Below are positions 25,549-34,301 of a stretch of 64,000 nucleotides of DNA, in pieces. Under the pieces are notes generated by a model, which worked only from the letters and a program-made list of their open reading frames with translations, had not been told where the DNA came from and did not search any database. Both the position numbers and the translations under genes were made by a program. Origin of the DNA: Candidatus Bathyarchaeota archaeon. Its GTDB lineage: Archaea; Thermoproteota; Bathyarchaeia; Bathyarchaeales; Bathyarchaeaceae. Position 1 is the stretch's first letter, and every line of letters begins with the position of its first letter. The DNA lies in the NCBI GenBank assembly GCA_029883255.1, contig JAOUJL010000001.1, positions 1 through 64,000 of the forward strand. The letters are read 5' to 3'.

Positions 25549-25824
25549 TCAAAACGAGTTTTGAAGGTTTTCACCTTGTTTCTCTTCGCGAAGAATTCCA
25601 GTAGGCTTTTCATCTGCTTCTATCGAGATGGCAAAGTCTGGACAGACCAGTTCACACAGTCTGCATGCAGTGCATTTGTCAGGATCTTTAACCACGGCAA
25701 CGAAGTTACCTTTTGGGCAAAGTTTATTCGACATAACAAGAACCTTTGTGGGACAGAAGTGGACGCAGAATCCACACCCCTTACAAAACTCTTCATTTAT
25801 GTAAATTTGCATTCTTTCCACCAC
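25549..25824 (-). CDS. korD: 2-oxoacid:ferredoxin oxidoreductase delta (ferredoxin) subunit, operon 1
   Basis: The 91-residue ferredoxin carries two complete 4Fe-4S motifs, CKGCGFCVHFCP and CTACRLCELVCP. It passes electrons from the Kor core to soluble ferredoxin. It is the last gene of the four-gene operon and overlaps the gamma subunit by 32 bases. The C-terminal tail of about 20 residues after the second cluster is not conserved in ferredoxins. Confidence 0.85.
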   Translation of the reverse strand: MVERMQIYINEEFCKGCGFCVHFCPTKVLVMSNKLCPKGNFVAVVKDPDKCTACRLCELVCPDFAISIEADEKPTGILREEKQGENLQNSF

Positions 25825-26374
25825 TTCGAAGCTTCATTAGTTTCCTACCCTCCTCCGCTGCTTTAATATTAATCTCCGCAACAGAAGGGAAGAGGTCTCT
25901 TATAGCTTTTTGAAGACTTTCCTCAGCGACTACTTCTGTTTTCTCTATTAAGGCTCCCAGCATAACCATATTTGCGACCAGCTTTTTCCCCATTCTCGCA
26001 GCCATACTCGTGGCCGGAATTTCCACTACCTGAATATCCTTACGCTTTGGTTTACTTACAACAATATCCGAATCAATTATCAGGCAACCGCCCAGTCTTA
26101 AGCCGTCAAGGTATCTTTCAAGGGCTGGTTTAGACATAATAACCTGTACATCCGCTTTCTCCATCGTGTAATAGTTTATCATTGTGTCCGAAATGATGAT
26201 CTCAGATTTGCACTCCCCGCCTCTCGCCTGTTGACCGAAAGACTGGGTTTGGACAGCATCTTTTCCCTCGCATACCACAGCTGCGTGCCCCAATACTATT
26301 GACGCTGTAATTATTCCCTGCCCTCCAAACCCGCCAAACCTAATACAAGTTTTTCTTGACATATTTATCACCAA
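25793..26374 (-). CDS. korC: 2-oxoacid:ferredoxin oxidoreductase gamma subunit, operon 1
   Basis: The gamma subunit of the four-subunit enzyme opens with FGGFGGQGIITASIVLGHAA, a Gly-rich motif, followed by TQSFGQQARGGECKSEI, both diagnostic of this family. At 193 residues the length is normal. The start at MVINMS could instead be the second methionine at residue 5, which lies closer to the RKTCIRFGG core. It lies between the beta and delta genes. Confidence 0.86.
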   Translation of the reverse strand: MVINMSRKTCIRFGGFGGQGIITASIVLGHAAVVCEGKDAVQTQSFGQQARGGECKSEIIISDTMINYYTMEKADVQVIMSKPALERYLDGLRLGGCLIIDSDIVVSKPKRKDIQVVEIPATSMAARMGKKLVANMVMLGALIEKTEVVAEESLQKAIRDLFPSVAEINIKAAEEGRKLMKLRSGGKNANLHK

Positions 26375-26386
26375 GCAGTCCCTATC

Positions 26387-27211
26387 CTAAACCCTTACCT
26401 CTTTCTCCATCTTCTGATACCTCTCTATCAGGGTTTGAGCACGTTTTTCAAAGAAATCTCCAACAACGATTTTTTCTTTTAGCTCTTCATCGCTGAGTTG
26501 ACTAGTTTTTTCCTTGGTGATCGAGTTGTTTCGAAGCCACAGCAGGTACTCAAGCGGTTTCTCGATTGGTATCTTCAAAACGTATCTGCCGAAATAAGTT
26601 GGGCATTGAGACACCATTTCGATGAACGAGAAGCCCTTGTGTTCTATCCCTTTCTTTATGGAGCGTATAGCGGATCTAGGATGTGCAGTAGTCCACCTAC
26701 TTACATAGGTAGCTCCAGCAGTCTCTGCAAGTTTGCACAGGTCAAACGCGTTCTCCATGCTTCCCATAGGTGATGTGGAGGTTCGAGAACCAAGCGGAGT
26801 TGTGGGGGCGGCCTGTCCACCGGTCATCCCGAAGATTCCATTGTTGACTAGAATAACCGTAACGTCGAGATTCCGCCTTGCAGCTTGAACGAAATGGTTT
26901 GTCCCTATTGAGACGCAATCCCCATCGCCTGTTACTACAATGACCTTCAATTCGGGATTGGCTAGCCTGATTCCAGTAGCCCACGCTAAAGTTCTGCCGT
27001 GTGTGCCATGAACCACCTCTGTATTCATATAAACGGGAATCCGCGAGTTACAACCAACTCCACCTAGTAAAACCACCTTATCCATATCCAAGTTCAGTTC
27101 CTGCATCGCATAGATGAGATAGTTAAGGACCTGACCACAACCACAACCTGGGCAGAACTGATGAGGTAGAACGCCTTTGCGTAGGAACTTTACATTTGGA
27201 TGTGGTTTCAT
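26387..27211 (-). CDS. korB: 2-oxoacid:ferredoxin oxidoreductase beta subunit, operon 1
   Basis: The beta subunit binds thiamine diphosphate through GDGD (95-98) and NNGIFGMTGGQ (123-133). Cysteines 20, 23 and 25 in CPGCGCG, with C54, form the 4Fe-4S site close to the cofactor. It performs oxidative decarboxylation of a 2-oxoacid to acyl-CoA. At 274 residues it is of the KorB rather than the PorB type. It overlaps the alpha gene by four bases and is co-transcribed. Confidence 0.88.
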   Translation of the reverse strand: MKPHPNVKFLRKGVLPHQFCPGCGCGQVLNYLIYAMQELNLDMDKVVLLGGVGCNSRIPVYMNTEVVHGTHGRTLAWATGIRLANPELKVIVVTGDGDCVSIGTNHFVQAARRNLDVTVILVNNGIFGMTGGQAAPTTPLGSRTSTSPMGSMENAFDLCKLAETAGATYVSRWTTAHPRSAIRSIKKGIEHKGFSFIEMVSQCPTYFGRYVLKIPIEKPLEYLLWLRNNSITKEKTSQLSDEELKEKIVVGDFFEKRAQTLIERYQKMEKEVRV

Positions 27212-28356
27212 CCTGATTCACCCCTCATCCTCTTAAGTATCTCCTCTGGAGAATGTATTTCCCCATTATTCTTTGAAAGCGGAATCACATCAGCCTCTCC
27301 ACAGGACACCCTTTTAACCTCATTGACGTATTTCCCCATGTTCATTTCTGGGACGATTATTTTCTCCACCTTTTCCGCAACATCTCTCAGTAGCCTTTCA
27401 GGCACGGGCCACACGGTTGTCAACTTAACGTATCCAGCCTTGATGCTTTCACTTCTAGCCCTAATCACCGCCTCAAGTGCAGAACTCGATTCCGTTCCAT
27501 ACGAGACGACCGCCAGATCAGCATCATCCAGAAAACGTGTCTCAAATCTGGCGATCTCATCGGTGTCACGTGTGATCTTGCCACATATCTTATCATAAAG
27601 TTTCTCGTACCCATCTGGGTCGGCCTCTACATTCAGTATGCGTCCCCTCTCATCGTGGGGGTTGTGTGTGTAGAGAACTCTGTATCCTTCACCGAAACTT
27701 GACATTGCAGGAACCCCATTTTCTCCAGCTCTGAAAGGCAAGTAGTCTTCTGGAGGCCCAGTGGCTGGCTTTCTATTCACCACTTTTATCCTATTTCGCT
27801 CAGGGATTTCCAACCTTCCTCTCATATGGCTTATGTTGGCTTCAGAGATCAGAACAACCGGGTTCCTATACTTTTCGGCGAAGTTGAAGGCCTCAACCGT
27901 TAGGTCGAACGCCTCCTGAATGGAGGAAGCAACAAGACATATTGTCTCGTAGTCTCCGCTGGCTCCCCACTTCACCTGCATTATGTCGGACTCTGTAGGT
28001 TGTATGTCCTGCCTTGTTCTAGGCACATCGACTATCACACATGGGACCTCGATTGTCGCGGCAAGTCCTATGCCCTCCTGCATATAGTTGAATCCGGCGC
28101 TCGCCGTTGCAGTCATCGCCTTAGCCCCAGCAAGTGAGGCGCCTATCACCGAAAAGATCGCTCCCATCTCGTCCTCCATCTGAATGAACCTCCCTCCAAC
28201 CTCAGGCATCCTTCTGGACATTCTCTCCACAATTTCACTTGCTGGCGTAATAGGGTATCCAGCAAAATATCGGCATCCAGCAGCTATAGCCCCCTCCACA
28301 ATGGCATGATTGCCCAGCATAAAGTGTGTACCAGAAATCTCCCCAGATTTATTCAT
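27208..28356 (-). CDS. korA: 2-oxoacid:ferredoxin oxidoreductase alpha subunit, operon 1
   Basis: The 382-residue alpha subunit has GNHAIVEGAIAAGCRYFAGYPITPASEI and TATASAGFNYMQEGIGLA, the pyrimidine-binding and substrate-pocket motifs of KorA. This subunit type handles 2-oxoglutarate best but also other 2-oxoacids. An AAGGGG ribosome-binding site precedes ATG 28356. Thirty-six bases upstream ends an aminotransferase gene on the same strand, so the operon reads aminotransferase-korABCD. That arrangement would deliver its 2-oxoacid product directly. Confidence 0.88.
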   Translation of the reverse strand: MNKSGEISGTHFMLGNHAIVEGAIAAGCRYFAGYPITPASEIVERMSRRMPEVGGRFIQMEDEMGAIFSVIGASLAGAKAMTATASAGFNYMQEGIGLAATIEVPCVIVDVPRTRQDIQPTESDIMQVKWGASGDYETICLVASSIQEAFDLTVEAFNFAEKYRNPVVLISEANISHMRGRLEIPERNRIKVVNRKPATGPPEDYLPFRAGENGVPAMSSFGEGYRVLYTHNPHDERGRILNVEADPDGYEKLYDKICGKITRDTDEIARFETRFLDDADLAVVSYGTESSSALEAVIRARSESIKAGYVKLTTVWPVPERLLRDVAEKVEKIIVPEMNMGKYVNEVKRVSCGEADVIPLSKNNGEIHSPEEILKRMRGESG

Positions 28357-28392
28357 ACTTACCCCTTCGTGTTCTATTCAACAGAATAAATC

Positions 28393-29574
28393 TTAAAGCT
28401 TTTCTAGAACACTACGAATTCTTGGAATAGCTTCTTCGAGCTCATCCATCGGTCTCGAATAAACCATTCTCGCATATCCTCTGCCCAAGTCGCCGAAAGC
28501 TGTTCCGGGAACCGCAAGCACGTGAGCCTCCTTTAGCAGGTATTCTGCAAATTCCTCTGAAGAGAACTTTGTCTCAACTATTTTTGGAAACGCGTAAAAG
28601 GCTCCTTTAGGCATCCAACAGGAAAGTTTATCTGTTTTGTTCAGCTCGTTTACGAAATAATCCCTACATTCTTTGTATGCCTTAACCATCCACTTGACCT
28701 CTTCTTCACATTCCTTAAGGGCTACAATACCTGCCTTCTCAACAAAAGAGGTAGGATGAGTTACTGAATGTTGCTGAACCTTCAACATATTATCAATTAT
28801 CTCTTTCTTTGCAGCAGCATACCCAAGTCTCCAACCCGTCATTGAATATGCCTTTGAAAACCCGTTAACGGTAATTGTTCTGTCTTTCATTTCTGGAAAA
28901 GAGGCGATGCTGTAGTGTTGAACCCCATCATAAACTATTTTCTCATATATTTCATCTGTTATTACAAGCAAATTACAGTCCTTAGCTATGTCGGCGATCA
29001 TCTTTAGATCTTCCTTTGGAAACACTGCGCCTACCGGGTTATTTGGTGAGTTTAGTATTACCGCTTTTGTTTTCTCTGTGATTTTCTCCTTTATTTCCTC
29101 TTCATCTAATCTAAAATCCCTAGTTTCAAGTAGGTTTACCGATACCTGTTTTCCCCCAGCCACAATAACCATCGCTTGATAGCTAACATAGCCAGGCTCT
29201 GGAATAAGTACTTCGTCACCCGGATTTAGAACTGTCAAAAAAGCTGTAAATAAAGCTTGTTTTGCCCCCACAGTTACAATTACTTCAGATTCTTGCACAT
29301 CGATTTTGTTTTCAGTTCTCAATTTTTCAGCAACAGCCTGTCGTAGTTCCTTTAGGCCTGCACTTGAAACATAATGAACAAAACCTTCATCTAGAGCTTC
29401 CTTTGCTGCTAACTTAATTTTCTCCGGAGTGTCAAAGTAAGGCTCTCCCTCTGAGAGGTCAATAACATCTACACCTGCCTGCCTTAAAGCCCTAGCCTTG
29501 TCAGGTAACGCGACTGTCTCTGAAGGATTCAACATTTTAACCCTATCTGCTATAACATTGCTAGTCGATATCAT
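28393..29574 (-). CDS. PLP-dependent aminotransferase of the Kor operon
   Basis: This class I aspartate/aromatic-type aminotransferase has SPNNPVGAVF (180-189), DEIYEKIVYD (211-220), lysine 245 in NGFSKAYSMTGWRLGY and a C-terminal substrate arginine in YARMVYSRP; numbering is from the upstream start at 29586. I prefer ATG 29574, MISTSNVIADRVK. It is the first gene of the aminotransferase-korABCD transcription unit. The likely task is to remove the amino group from the amino acid whose 2-oxoacid Kor then oxidises. Confidence 0.86.
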   Translation of the reverse strand: MISTSNVIADRVKMLNPSETVALPDKARALRQAGVDVIDLSEGEPYFDTPEKIKLAAKEALDEGFVHYVSSAGLKELRQAVAEKLRTENKIDVQESEVIVTVGAKQALFTAFLTVLNPGDEVLIPEPGYVSYQAMVIVAGGKQVSVNLLETRDFRLDEEEIKEKITEKTKAVILNSPNNPVGAVFPKEDLKMIADIAKDCNLLVITDEIYEKIVYDGVQHYSIASFPEMKDRTITVNGFSKAYSMTGWRLGYAAAKKEIIDNMLKVQQHSVTHPTSFVEKAGIVALKECEEEVKWMVKAYKECRDYFVNELNKTDKLSCWMPKGAFYAFPKIVETKFSSEEFAEYLLKEAHVLAVPGTAFGDLGRGYARMVYSRPMDELEEAIPRIRSVLEKL

Positions 29575-29731
29575 ACTTAACCACAAATTGACGATATAAC
29601 TAGAAGATTTAAAACTTCTTGTCTGTTTTCTCTGGGGTTATGATGAGTAAGCTTTCAAAGGGAATGCCAGTCTCATTCTCTTCTCTTGGTCTGGGACATT
29701 TCTCTCCTTCGAAGCATGCTCTTCAGCTCAG

Positions 29732-29858
29732 CTAGCGCACGCTCCTTGTTATGCTTTCCAGTTTTTTCATTGCTAGGAGTAACATGTTGCTGATGATTAT
29801 ATCTGGTCTTGTATTCAGCTTTTCAGCTATTTTCTCAACCTTCACGTAGAACCGCTTG
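29732..29858 (-). pseudogene. C-terminal remnant of a ParB-like/RHH protein
   Basis: The minus strand reads KRFYVKVEKIAEKLNTRPDI and on to MKKLESITRSVR, then a stop. It matches the C-terminal helices of the gene at 49142-49873 (KRFYTKVEKIAEKLGTKPDI). Nothing before the KRFY segment is homologous, so only the last 40 codons remain. The stop codon lies in GTGCGCTAG, echoing the GCGCGCTAG at the end of the intact copy. Confidence 0.65.
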
Positions 29859-29916
29859 ACAAACGACTGGTTTCATGGGCTGGTTTGGCTTCTGGCATTC
29901 GGCAGTCAGGTGACAA

Positions 29917-29929
29917 GGCGCGCGCGCTG
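29917..29929. repeat. GC-alternating run between two broken genes
   Basis: GGCGCGCGCGCTG lies between the ParB-like remnant and an isolated nuclease domain, both truncated toward this point. Confidence 0.6.
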
Positions 29930-29961
29930 GAATAGATGTATCTCCAACTGCATGCAAACTA

Positions 29962-30363
29962 ATGGTAAAGAGAATGCGAAAATTGAATGTGCAGATTACG
30001 GAAAACGACATTATCGGTCTTCCTAAAACAGTGGAAGAACTGAAGGTCATGCAACCTTTCGAGTTTCAAAATTGGGTTGTACAAAAACTCTCCGCGAGGT
30101 CAACAAGAAGGAAGGGTGGTGATATGGGTATAAATGGTTGGTTACTGGATGGGAGACCATTACAGATCAAACAATCAGAAAATATTGGAAGAAACGTTAT
30201 CGACAATTTTGAAACCGCTATGAGAAGACAAGGAAGAACAAAAGGTATGATTATCGCTTTCAGTTTTGGGAAAGGTGCATACGAAGAGGTTGCAAGAGCA
30301 AAACAAGAGGAAGGTCTTGAAATACAGCTAAAAACGGTAGAACAACTTCTGAAAGAAATTTGA
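29962..30363 (+). CDS. PD-(D/E)XK nuclease-like domain, possibly cut from a DNA methylase
   Basis: The 133-residue product has PFEFQNWVVQKLSA followed by KGGDMGINGWL and LQIKQSE, giving the D-x(n)-QxK catalytic pattern of a PD-(D/E)XK (Mrr-like) fold. It ends with RTKGMIIAFSFGKGAYEEV. From memory, this exact arrangement is the C-terminal domain of large archaeal N4/N6 DNA methylases. No methylase motif is found upstream, where a GC-alternating run and unrelated debris occur, so it is probably a severed domain. It may still fold, since the domain is complete. Activity is uncertain. Confidence 0.6.
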   Translation: MVKRMRKLNVQITENDIIGLPKTVEELKVMQPFEFQNWVVQKLSARSTRRKGGDMGINGWLLDGRPLQIKQSENIGRNVIDNFETAMRRQGRTKGMIIAFSFGKGAYEEVARAKQEEGLEIQLKTVEQLLKEI

Positions 30364-30451
30364 TTTCTTCATCACATCAGACTTAACAGTATCCCTTAAA
30401 GCAAAAGTTTTTATGTAAATGCACGCTGACGTAAGAAAGAAAACTGGAGGT

Positions 30452-31897
30452 ATGCCTTTGAAAATGCAGAAACACAAATTTAAAATGTATGCAAGGCTCT
30501 TTAAAAAGAAATCTCAAATTTTGGAAGAGGCAAACGAAGCCGCTAAAGCTATCGGTATTCCCAAAGAACTTAAAGGTCAAATTGGGTTATACGGAGGAGA
30601 TTCAAGTGTTCCAAAACCTTTAGTGAAAGAGATTAGAAGAAGCGTTGCAGAAGTACAAAAGAAAACCATAAAAAACAAGATCTTGTTAGACCAGTTAAGA
30701 GAGATAGTGAAAGACTTCTATGGTGATATGTATGACGCGGTTCCGGTGAGTACCTGTGAAGCAGGTTTATGGATAGCATTTGATGTTCTAGTCTCTCCCC
30801 CTTTCCAGGGAAGAGGTCAGAGCTATAGAGGAAGATATATTGTACCCTACGAAAGAGTATTGCGGTATCATGGGGCTTTTGGCAGGCCTTTTCCACCGAA
30901 ATATAAAGATTTATATACAGATAGAGGCGTTGAGAGCGGGCAATTTGGGTTTTCTGGCAAGATATTATGTGACCTGGACACAATTATAGTTCCTCTAATT
31001 GGAGCAAAATACGAACCTCATGGAATAAAATATTACACAGCTACCCTATTAAGCAAAGTAGACCCCAAGGCGTCAGCGAAAGAAATGGAAGAAGTGGCAA
31101 GAAGACATGCGCCTTTTCTTACAGCTTTCTGCTCTTTAGGCTATGATACTCCAGGATATGGTTATGGTATCAAGGATGAAAGAGGAACCCCCCTACTACA
31201 AAAACTGATTGGAAAATTAGCTGATGAATTTGATGTACCATACATTACTGATAACGCGATGGGTGTACCAGTTTTTGGAACCGACCTACGCAAGACTGGA
31301 GCAGATTTGATACTGTATAGCATGGATAAGTCGCTTGCGCCGACTAGTGGGCTCATTATCGGCAAGGAAGATTTAATGGTTCAAATTCGAAGAGCGTTAG
31401 GAATGACATCACCCGGAAAAGCTGCCTATACATTCGCCGATGCCGGAAAGGATGCCATTGCTGGACAAATTGCTATGCTAAAAATGCTCAGAGACAAACC
31501 AAAAGAGATACTGAAACCTATAGATGAGTTATACAAAATTGTTATTGACGAATTTGATGGAATTGAGCCTCATCTTAAAGAAGGTATAATAATTTCAAAA
31601 TCAATTAACACGAGAGGCGTTGAAATTGATTACGAAGGAACATGGAAAGATGGAGAATTTGGAATTCCAATATTCTCTGCTGAGGACAGCGTTTTTGGAA
31701 CCAATTTAATAGTGCTAGCCTTGAAAAGAATGGGAATTCTGCCATCAATTACTTACGATGGTAATCTTTGGATAGACCCAGGTCAAGGAACTACAGATGA
31801 CGAAGGCCAACTAATCGAAAAAAGAATGAGAATGGCGGTAAGAGGCTTAGTTAAATCTTTAGAAATAGTTTCTAAGTGGGCAGGAATAATCAAATGA
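30452..31897 (+). CDS. PLP-dependent fold-type I enzyme of unknown specificity
   Basis: This protein of about 480 residues has the core of a fold-type I PLP enzyme. STCEAGLW resembles a phosphate-binding loop, VPYITDNAMGVPVFG contains the PLP-stacking aspartate (about D278 counting from 30419), and SMDKSLAPTSG carries the probable Schiff-base lysine (K304). The layout recalls SelA/SepSecS- or cysteine-desulfurase-like enzymes more than aminotransferases, but I cannot name it. A TATA-like TTTTTATG sits directly at the alternative ATG 30419, and GGAGGT lies at 30446-30451. The start is therefore more likely at 30452, 30458 (TTG) or 30464. It is alone on the plus strand with the next small gene. 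Confidence 0.6.
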   Translation: MPLKMQKHKFKMYARLFKKKSQILEEANEAAKAIGIPKELKGQIGLYGGDSSVPKPLVKEIRRSVAEVQKKTIKNKILLDQLREIVKDFYGDMYDAVPVSTCEAGLWIAFDVLVSPPFQGRGQSYRGRYIVPYERVLRYHGAFGRPFPPKYKDLYTDRGVESGQFGFSGKILCDLDTIIVPLIGAKYEPHGIKYYTATLLSKVDPKASAKEMEEVARRHAPFLTAFCSLGYDTPGYGYGIKDERGTPLLQKLIGKLADEFDVPYITDNAMGVPVFGTDLRKTGADLILYSMDKSLAPTSGLIIGKEDLMVQIRRALGMTSPGKAAYTFADAGKDAIAGQIAMLKMLRDKPKEILKPIDELYKIVIDEFDGIEPHLKEGIIISKSINTRGVEIDYEGTWKDGEFGIPIFSAEDSVFGTNLIVLALKRMGILPSITYDGNLWIDPGQGTTDDEGQLIEKRMRMAVRGLVKSLEIVSKWAGIIK

Positions 31898-31996
31898 ATC
31901 TTGTGAAATCCAAGGTTTTTTAATCCTTTCTCTTTTCTATAATGTGTTAGCGCTAACCTATTATATGCGTCCTAAAATAATTAAATACAGTATAGG

Positions 31997-32449
31997 TTGG
32001 GACTTAAAATACATAAAGTTGAGCCATATAAAAAAGGAATGATCAAGAAGACTCCATTTGTACGAAGAGGTAACGTTGCAGGAAGGCTCGTAGCCATAAT
32101 GGACTTGAAATTAGATAACAGGGAACTAGAATTAATAAGTCCTATTTCAAGAGTCATAAAAGTGGGTGAGATACATGAGATAGTTACGACGGAAGAGCAA
32201 AGCACCAAAGTATGCAACAAAGTGGGGTATATAGGGTTCTTTGAAGTTATGAGGGGTGGTGTCTTAGAAGTTGGAGACACTATTTTAATAAAGGAGAGGA
32301 CTGTAGGTGAAATCTTAGGTTTCAATAACGCTCACATGCCCAACCATATGAACATTGTAATAAAGGTTAAGAAAAGAGCTACTGGTGTTAAACTAAACCT
32401 AAAATTAGACGATAGTGTGTTGATTAAAGGCAGGCGAAAAAGAAGCTAA
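31997..32449 (+). CDS. Conserved small protein of unknown function
   Basis: This predicted beta-rich protein of 150 residues starts from TTG 31997. The core RGNVAGRLVAIMDLKLDNRE, ISRVIKVGEIHEIVTT and GGVLEVGDTILIKERTVGEILGF resembles a sandwich barrel that could bind a small ligand. I recall comparable archaeal proteins grouped as a domain of unknown function but cannot assign an identifier safely. It follows the PLP enzyme by 99 bases on the same strand and is convergent with the hydroxyacid dehydrogenase, so it may accompany the PLP enzyme. Confidence 0.55.
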   Translation: MGLKIHKVEPYKKGMIKKTPFVRRGNVAGRLVAIMDLKLDNRELELISPISRVIKVGEIHEIVTTEEQSTKVCNKVGYIGFFEVMRGGVLEVGDTILIKERTVGEILGFNNAHMPNHMNIVIKVKKRATGVKLNLKLDDSVLIKGRRKRS

Positions 32450-32471
32450 ATTTCAGGACATCTGGTGCCCG

Positions 32472-33449
32472 CTATGACTTTGGTATAACCTTCGGATTAG
32501 CTATAAACAATGGTTTCTTTCCCTGAAAAACTCTTAAGACTTCTTCAGCTGCAGTGAATGCTTCTCTTCTGAATGCTTCATACGTAAAGGAAGCCGAATG
32601 AGGTGAAAGTATAACATTATCCAACCATAGTAATGGACTATCAGGTCTTATAGGCTCCTCTTTAAACACATCTAATCCCGCTCCTGTTATCCATCCTTTT
32701 TTCAGCGCTTTAATTAGAGCTTTTTCGTTTATTATCGCTCCTCTAGCAGTGTTGATAATGATGGCGCTTTTTTTCATAAGCTTAAGTTCCTCCTCTCCAA
32801 TCAGATGATAGGTATCATCTCTTAAGCCTGTATGGACAGTTACAATATCTGATTTTGTTAATAGAGTGTTAAGATCCACCAGTGTTGCACCGACTCGTTT
32901 TGCATTTTCTTGCGCTTTTGTATAGGCTAACAATTCTACTCCGAATCCTCTGAGTTTTTCGGCAACTTTACAACCGACACTTCCGAGTCCAACAATCCCT
33001 ACAGTCTTCCCTAAGAGTTCGTATCCTAACAAATTCGTGTCTCTCCATTCTGCTCTCCTTAACCGAAAGTGATTTGTACAAAGATTTTTCAACAAGGCAA
33101 GAATAAGACCTATCGTGTGTTCCGCTACACTATCAGAGTTAGCGCCCGGAGTGTAACAAATTAATATTCCTTTTTCACTTGCTGCCTCGTAATCGACGTT
33201 ATCTGTCCCGGGTTTTGACCCATACTTGACGACTACCTTCAGTTTTTCGCCTTTTTCTATTACTTTCCTTGTGATGTGATGTTGGGATGTGATAATTATG
33301 GCGTCAACGTCCCTTATTTCATCAATCAAAAGATTTTCATCATAAACTTTATCGACCTCACCAACCTTCACTTCCGCTATTTCCTCAAGTATACTGTGTG
33401 ATTCCTCCCATTCTGGTTCCGGAATCAATACTTTAAACTTCTTTCCCAT
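32472..33449 (-). CDS. D-2-hydroxyacid dehydrogenase
   Basis: This NAD-dependent D-isomer-specific dehydrogenase has the Rossmann motif GIVGLGSVGCKVAEKL. The catalytic residues lie in INTARGAIINE (arginine), LDVFKEEPI (glutamate) and LSPHSASFTYEAF (histidine). It resembles 3-phosphoglycerate and D-lactate-type dehydrogenases but lacks an ACT domain, so it probably reduces a 2-oxoacid to a D-2-hydroxyacid. The frame opens at 33473; ATG 33449 with GGGTGA six bases upstream is the better start. It is downstream of the second Kor operon on the same strand, 316 bases from the gamma gene. Confidence 0.85.
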   Translation of the reverse strand: MGKKFKVLIPEPEWEESHSILEEIAEVKVGEVDKVYDENLLIDEIRDVDAIIITSQHHITRKVIEKGEKLKVVVKYGSKPGTDNVDYEAASEKGILICYTPGANSDSVAEHTIGLILALLKNLCTNHFRLRRAEWRDTNLLGYELLGKTVGIVGLGSVGCKVAEKLRGFGVELLAYTKAQENAKRVGATLVDLNTLLTKSDIVTVHTGLRDDTYHLIGEEELKLMKKSAIIINTARGAIINEKALIKALKKGWITGAGLDVFKEEPIRPDSPLLWLDNVILSPHSASFTYEAFRREAFTAAEEVLRVFQGKKPLFIANPKVIPKS

Positions 33450-33732
33450 AAAATTCACCCAGCATGCACGCAACTATCACATAAATCTTGTTTTGACTTT
33501 AAAACTTTTTGATATACAAGATTCGATTATTTAGAAGAATTGCACCATGACTAACTAGAACTTTTTCTCCTATTTGTGCCGGATGATGTTCTGAAGCCTC
33601 AATTAATGCGTGATCTAAAACCGCTGAAGAACGATTTAACAGAACAATCTGATAGAATCATTCTTCTTCTTGGATTATAGAATATGGCCAAACGCTAATT
33701 TTTCTTCTCGATAATGACTTTGCCAATCACTA

Positions 33733-33741
33733 ACGCGCGTT
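33733..33741. repeat. Short GC-alternating run
   Basis: ACGCGCGTT lies in the gap between the hydroxyacid dehydrogenase and the second Kor operon. It is a weak copy of the recurrent motif. Confidence 0.4.
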
Positions 33742-33764
33742 TCACATTTAATCGTCTAACATGC

Positions 33765-34301
33765 TTATTCAGCTAGCTCAAGACCCTTCTTTAAGGCTTC
33801 TATGTTTATTTTCTTGGTTTCTTTAGGAACACTATCTTCAATAGACTTTATGAGGGATTTATTCGTGACGATTTTTGTAAGGGCTATCAACACACCCACC
33901 ATTATCATGTTGGCTACTATAGGTTGCTTCAGTTCTTTTGAAGCTATTCTTGTAGCAGGGATCTTTAATATTTCAAATTCTTTACTTAGAGTATGTTTGG
34001 GTTTGACTATATCCTCATCGACTATTACTATGCCATTTGACTTTACCTTGCTGATGTATCGGTCGAATGCCAGTTGCGACATTGCGATTAACACGTCAGC
34101 TTCAATCACCATCTGATAATCTATTTCTTCATCAGCCACTATAATCTCAGATCTAGCCGCTCCACCCCTTGCTTCAGCTCCATAAGACCTAGTTTGAACC
34201 GCTTTTTTGCCATCATAAACTGCGGCTTTACCAAGTACGGCTCCAGCCAGTAACGTGCCTTGCCCGCCAAATCCTCCAATGATCATCTCTACCCTTGTCA
34301 A
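33765..34301 (-). CDS. korC: 2-oxoacid:ferredoxin oxidoreductase gamma subunit, operon 2
   Basis: The second-operon gamma subunit is 178 residues, with GGFGGQGTLLAGAVLGKAA and TRSYGAEARGGAARSEIIV. It overlaps the beta gene by four bases (ATGA). Compared with copy 1 it lacks the extended C-terminus. It is the last gene of korDABC. Confidence 0.85.
   Translation of the reverse strand: MTRVEMIIGGFGGQGTLLAGAVLGKAAVYDGKKAVQTRSYGAEARGGAARSEIIVADEEIDYQMVIEADVLIAMSQLAFDRYISKVKSNGIVIVDEDIVKPKHTLSKEFEILKIPATRIASKELKQPIVANMIMVGVLIALTKIVTNKSLIKSIEDSVPKETKKINIEALKKGLELAE

Noticed and set aside
25549..28356. Pyruvate:ferredoxin oxidoreductase identity for the Kor operon
   Set aside because: Subunit sizes, the alpha-subunit N-terminus and the ferredoxin subunit fit the 2-oxoglutarate/2-oxoacid (Kor) type; pyruvate is not indicated.
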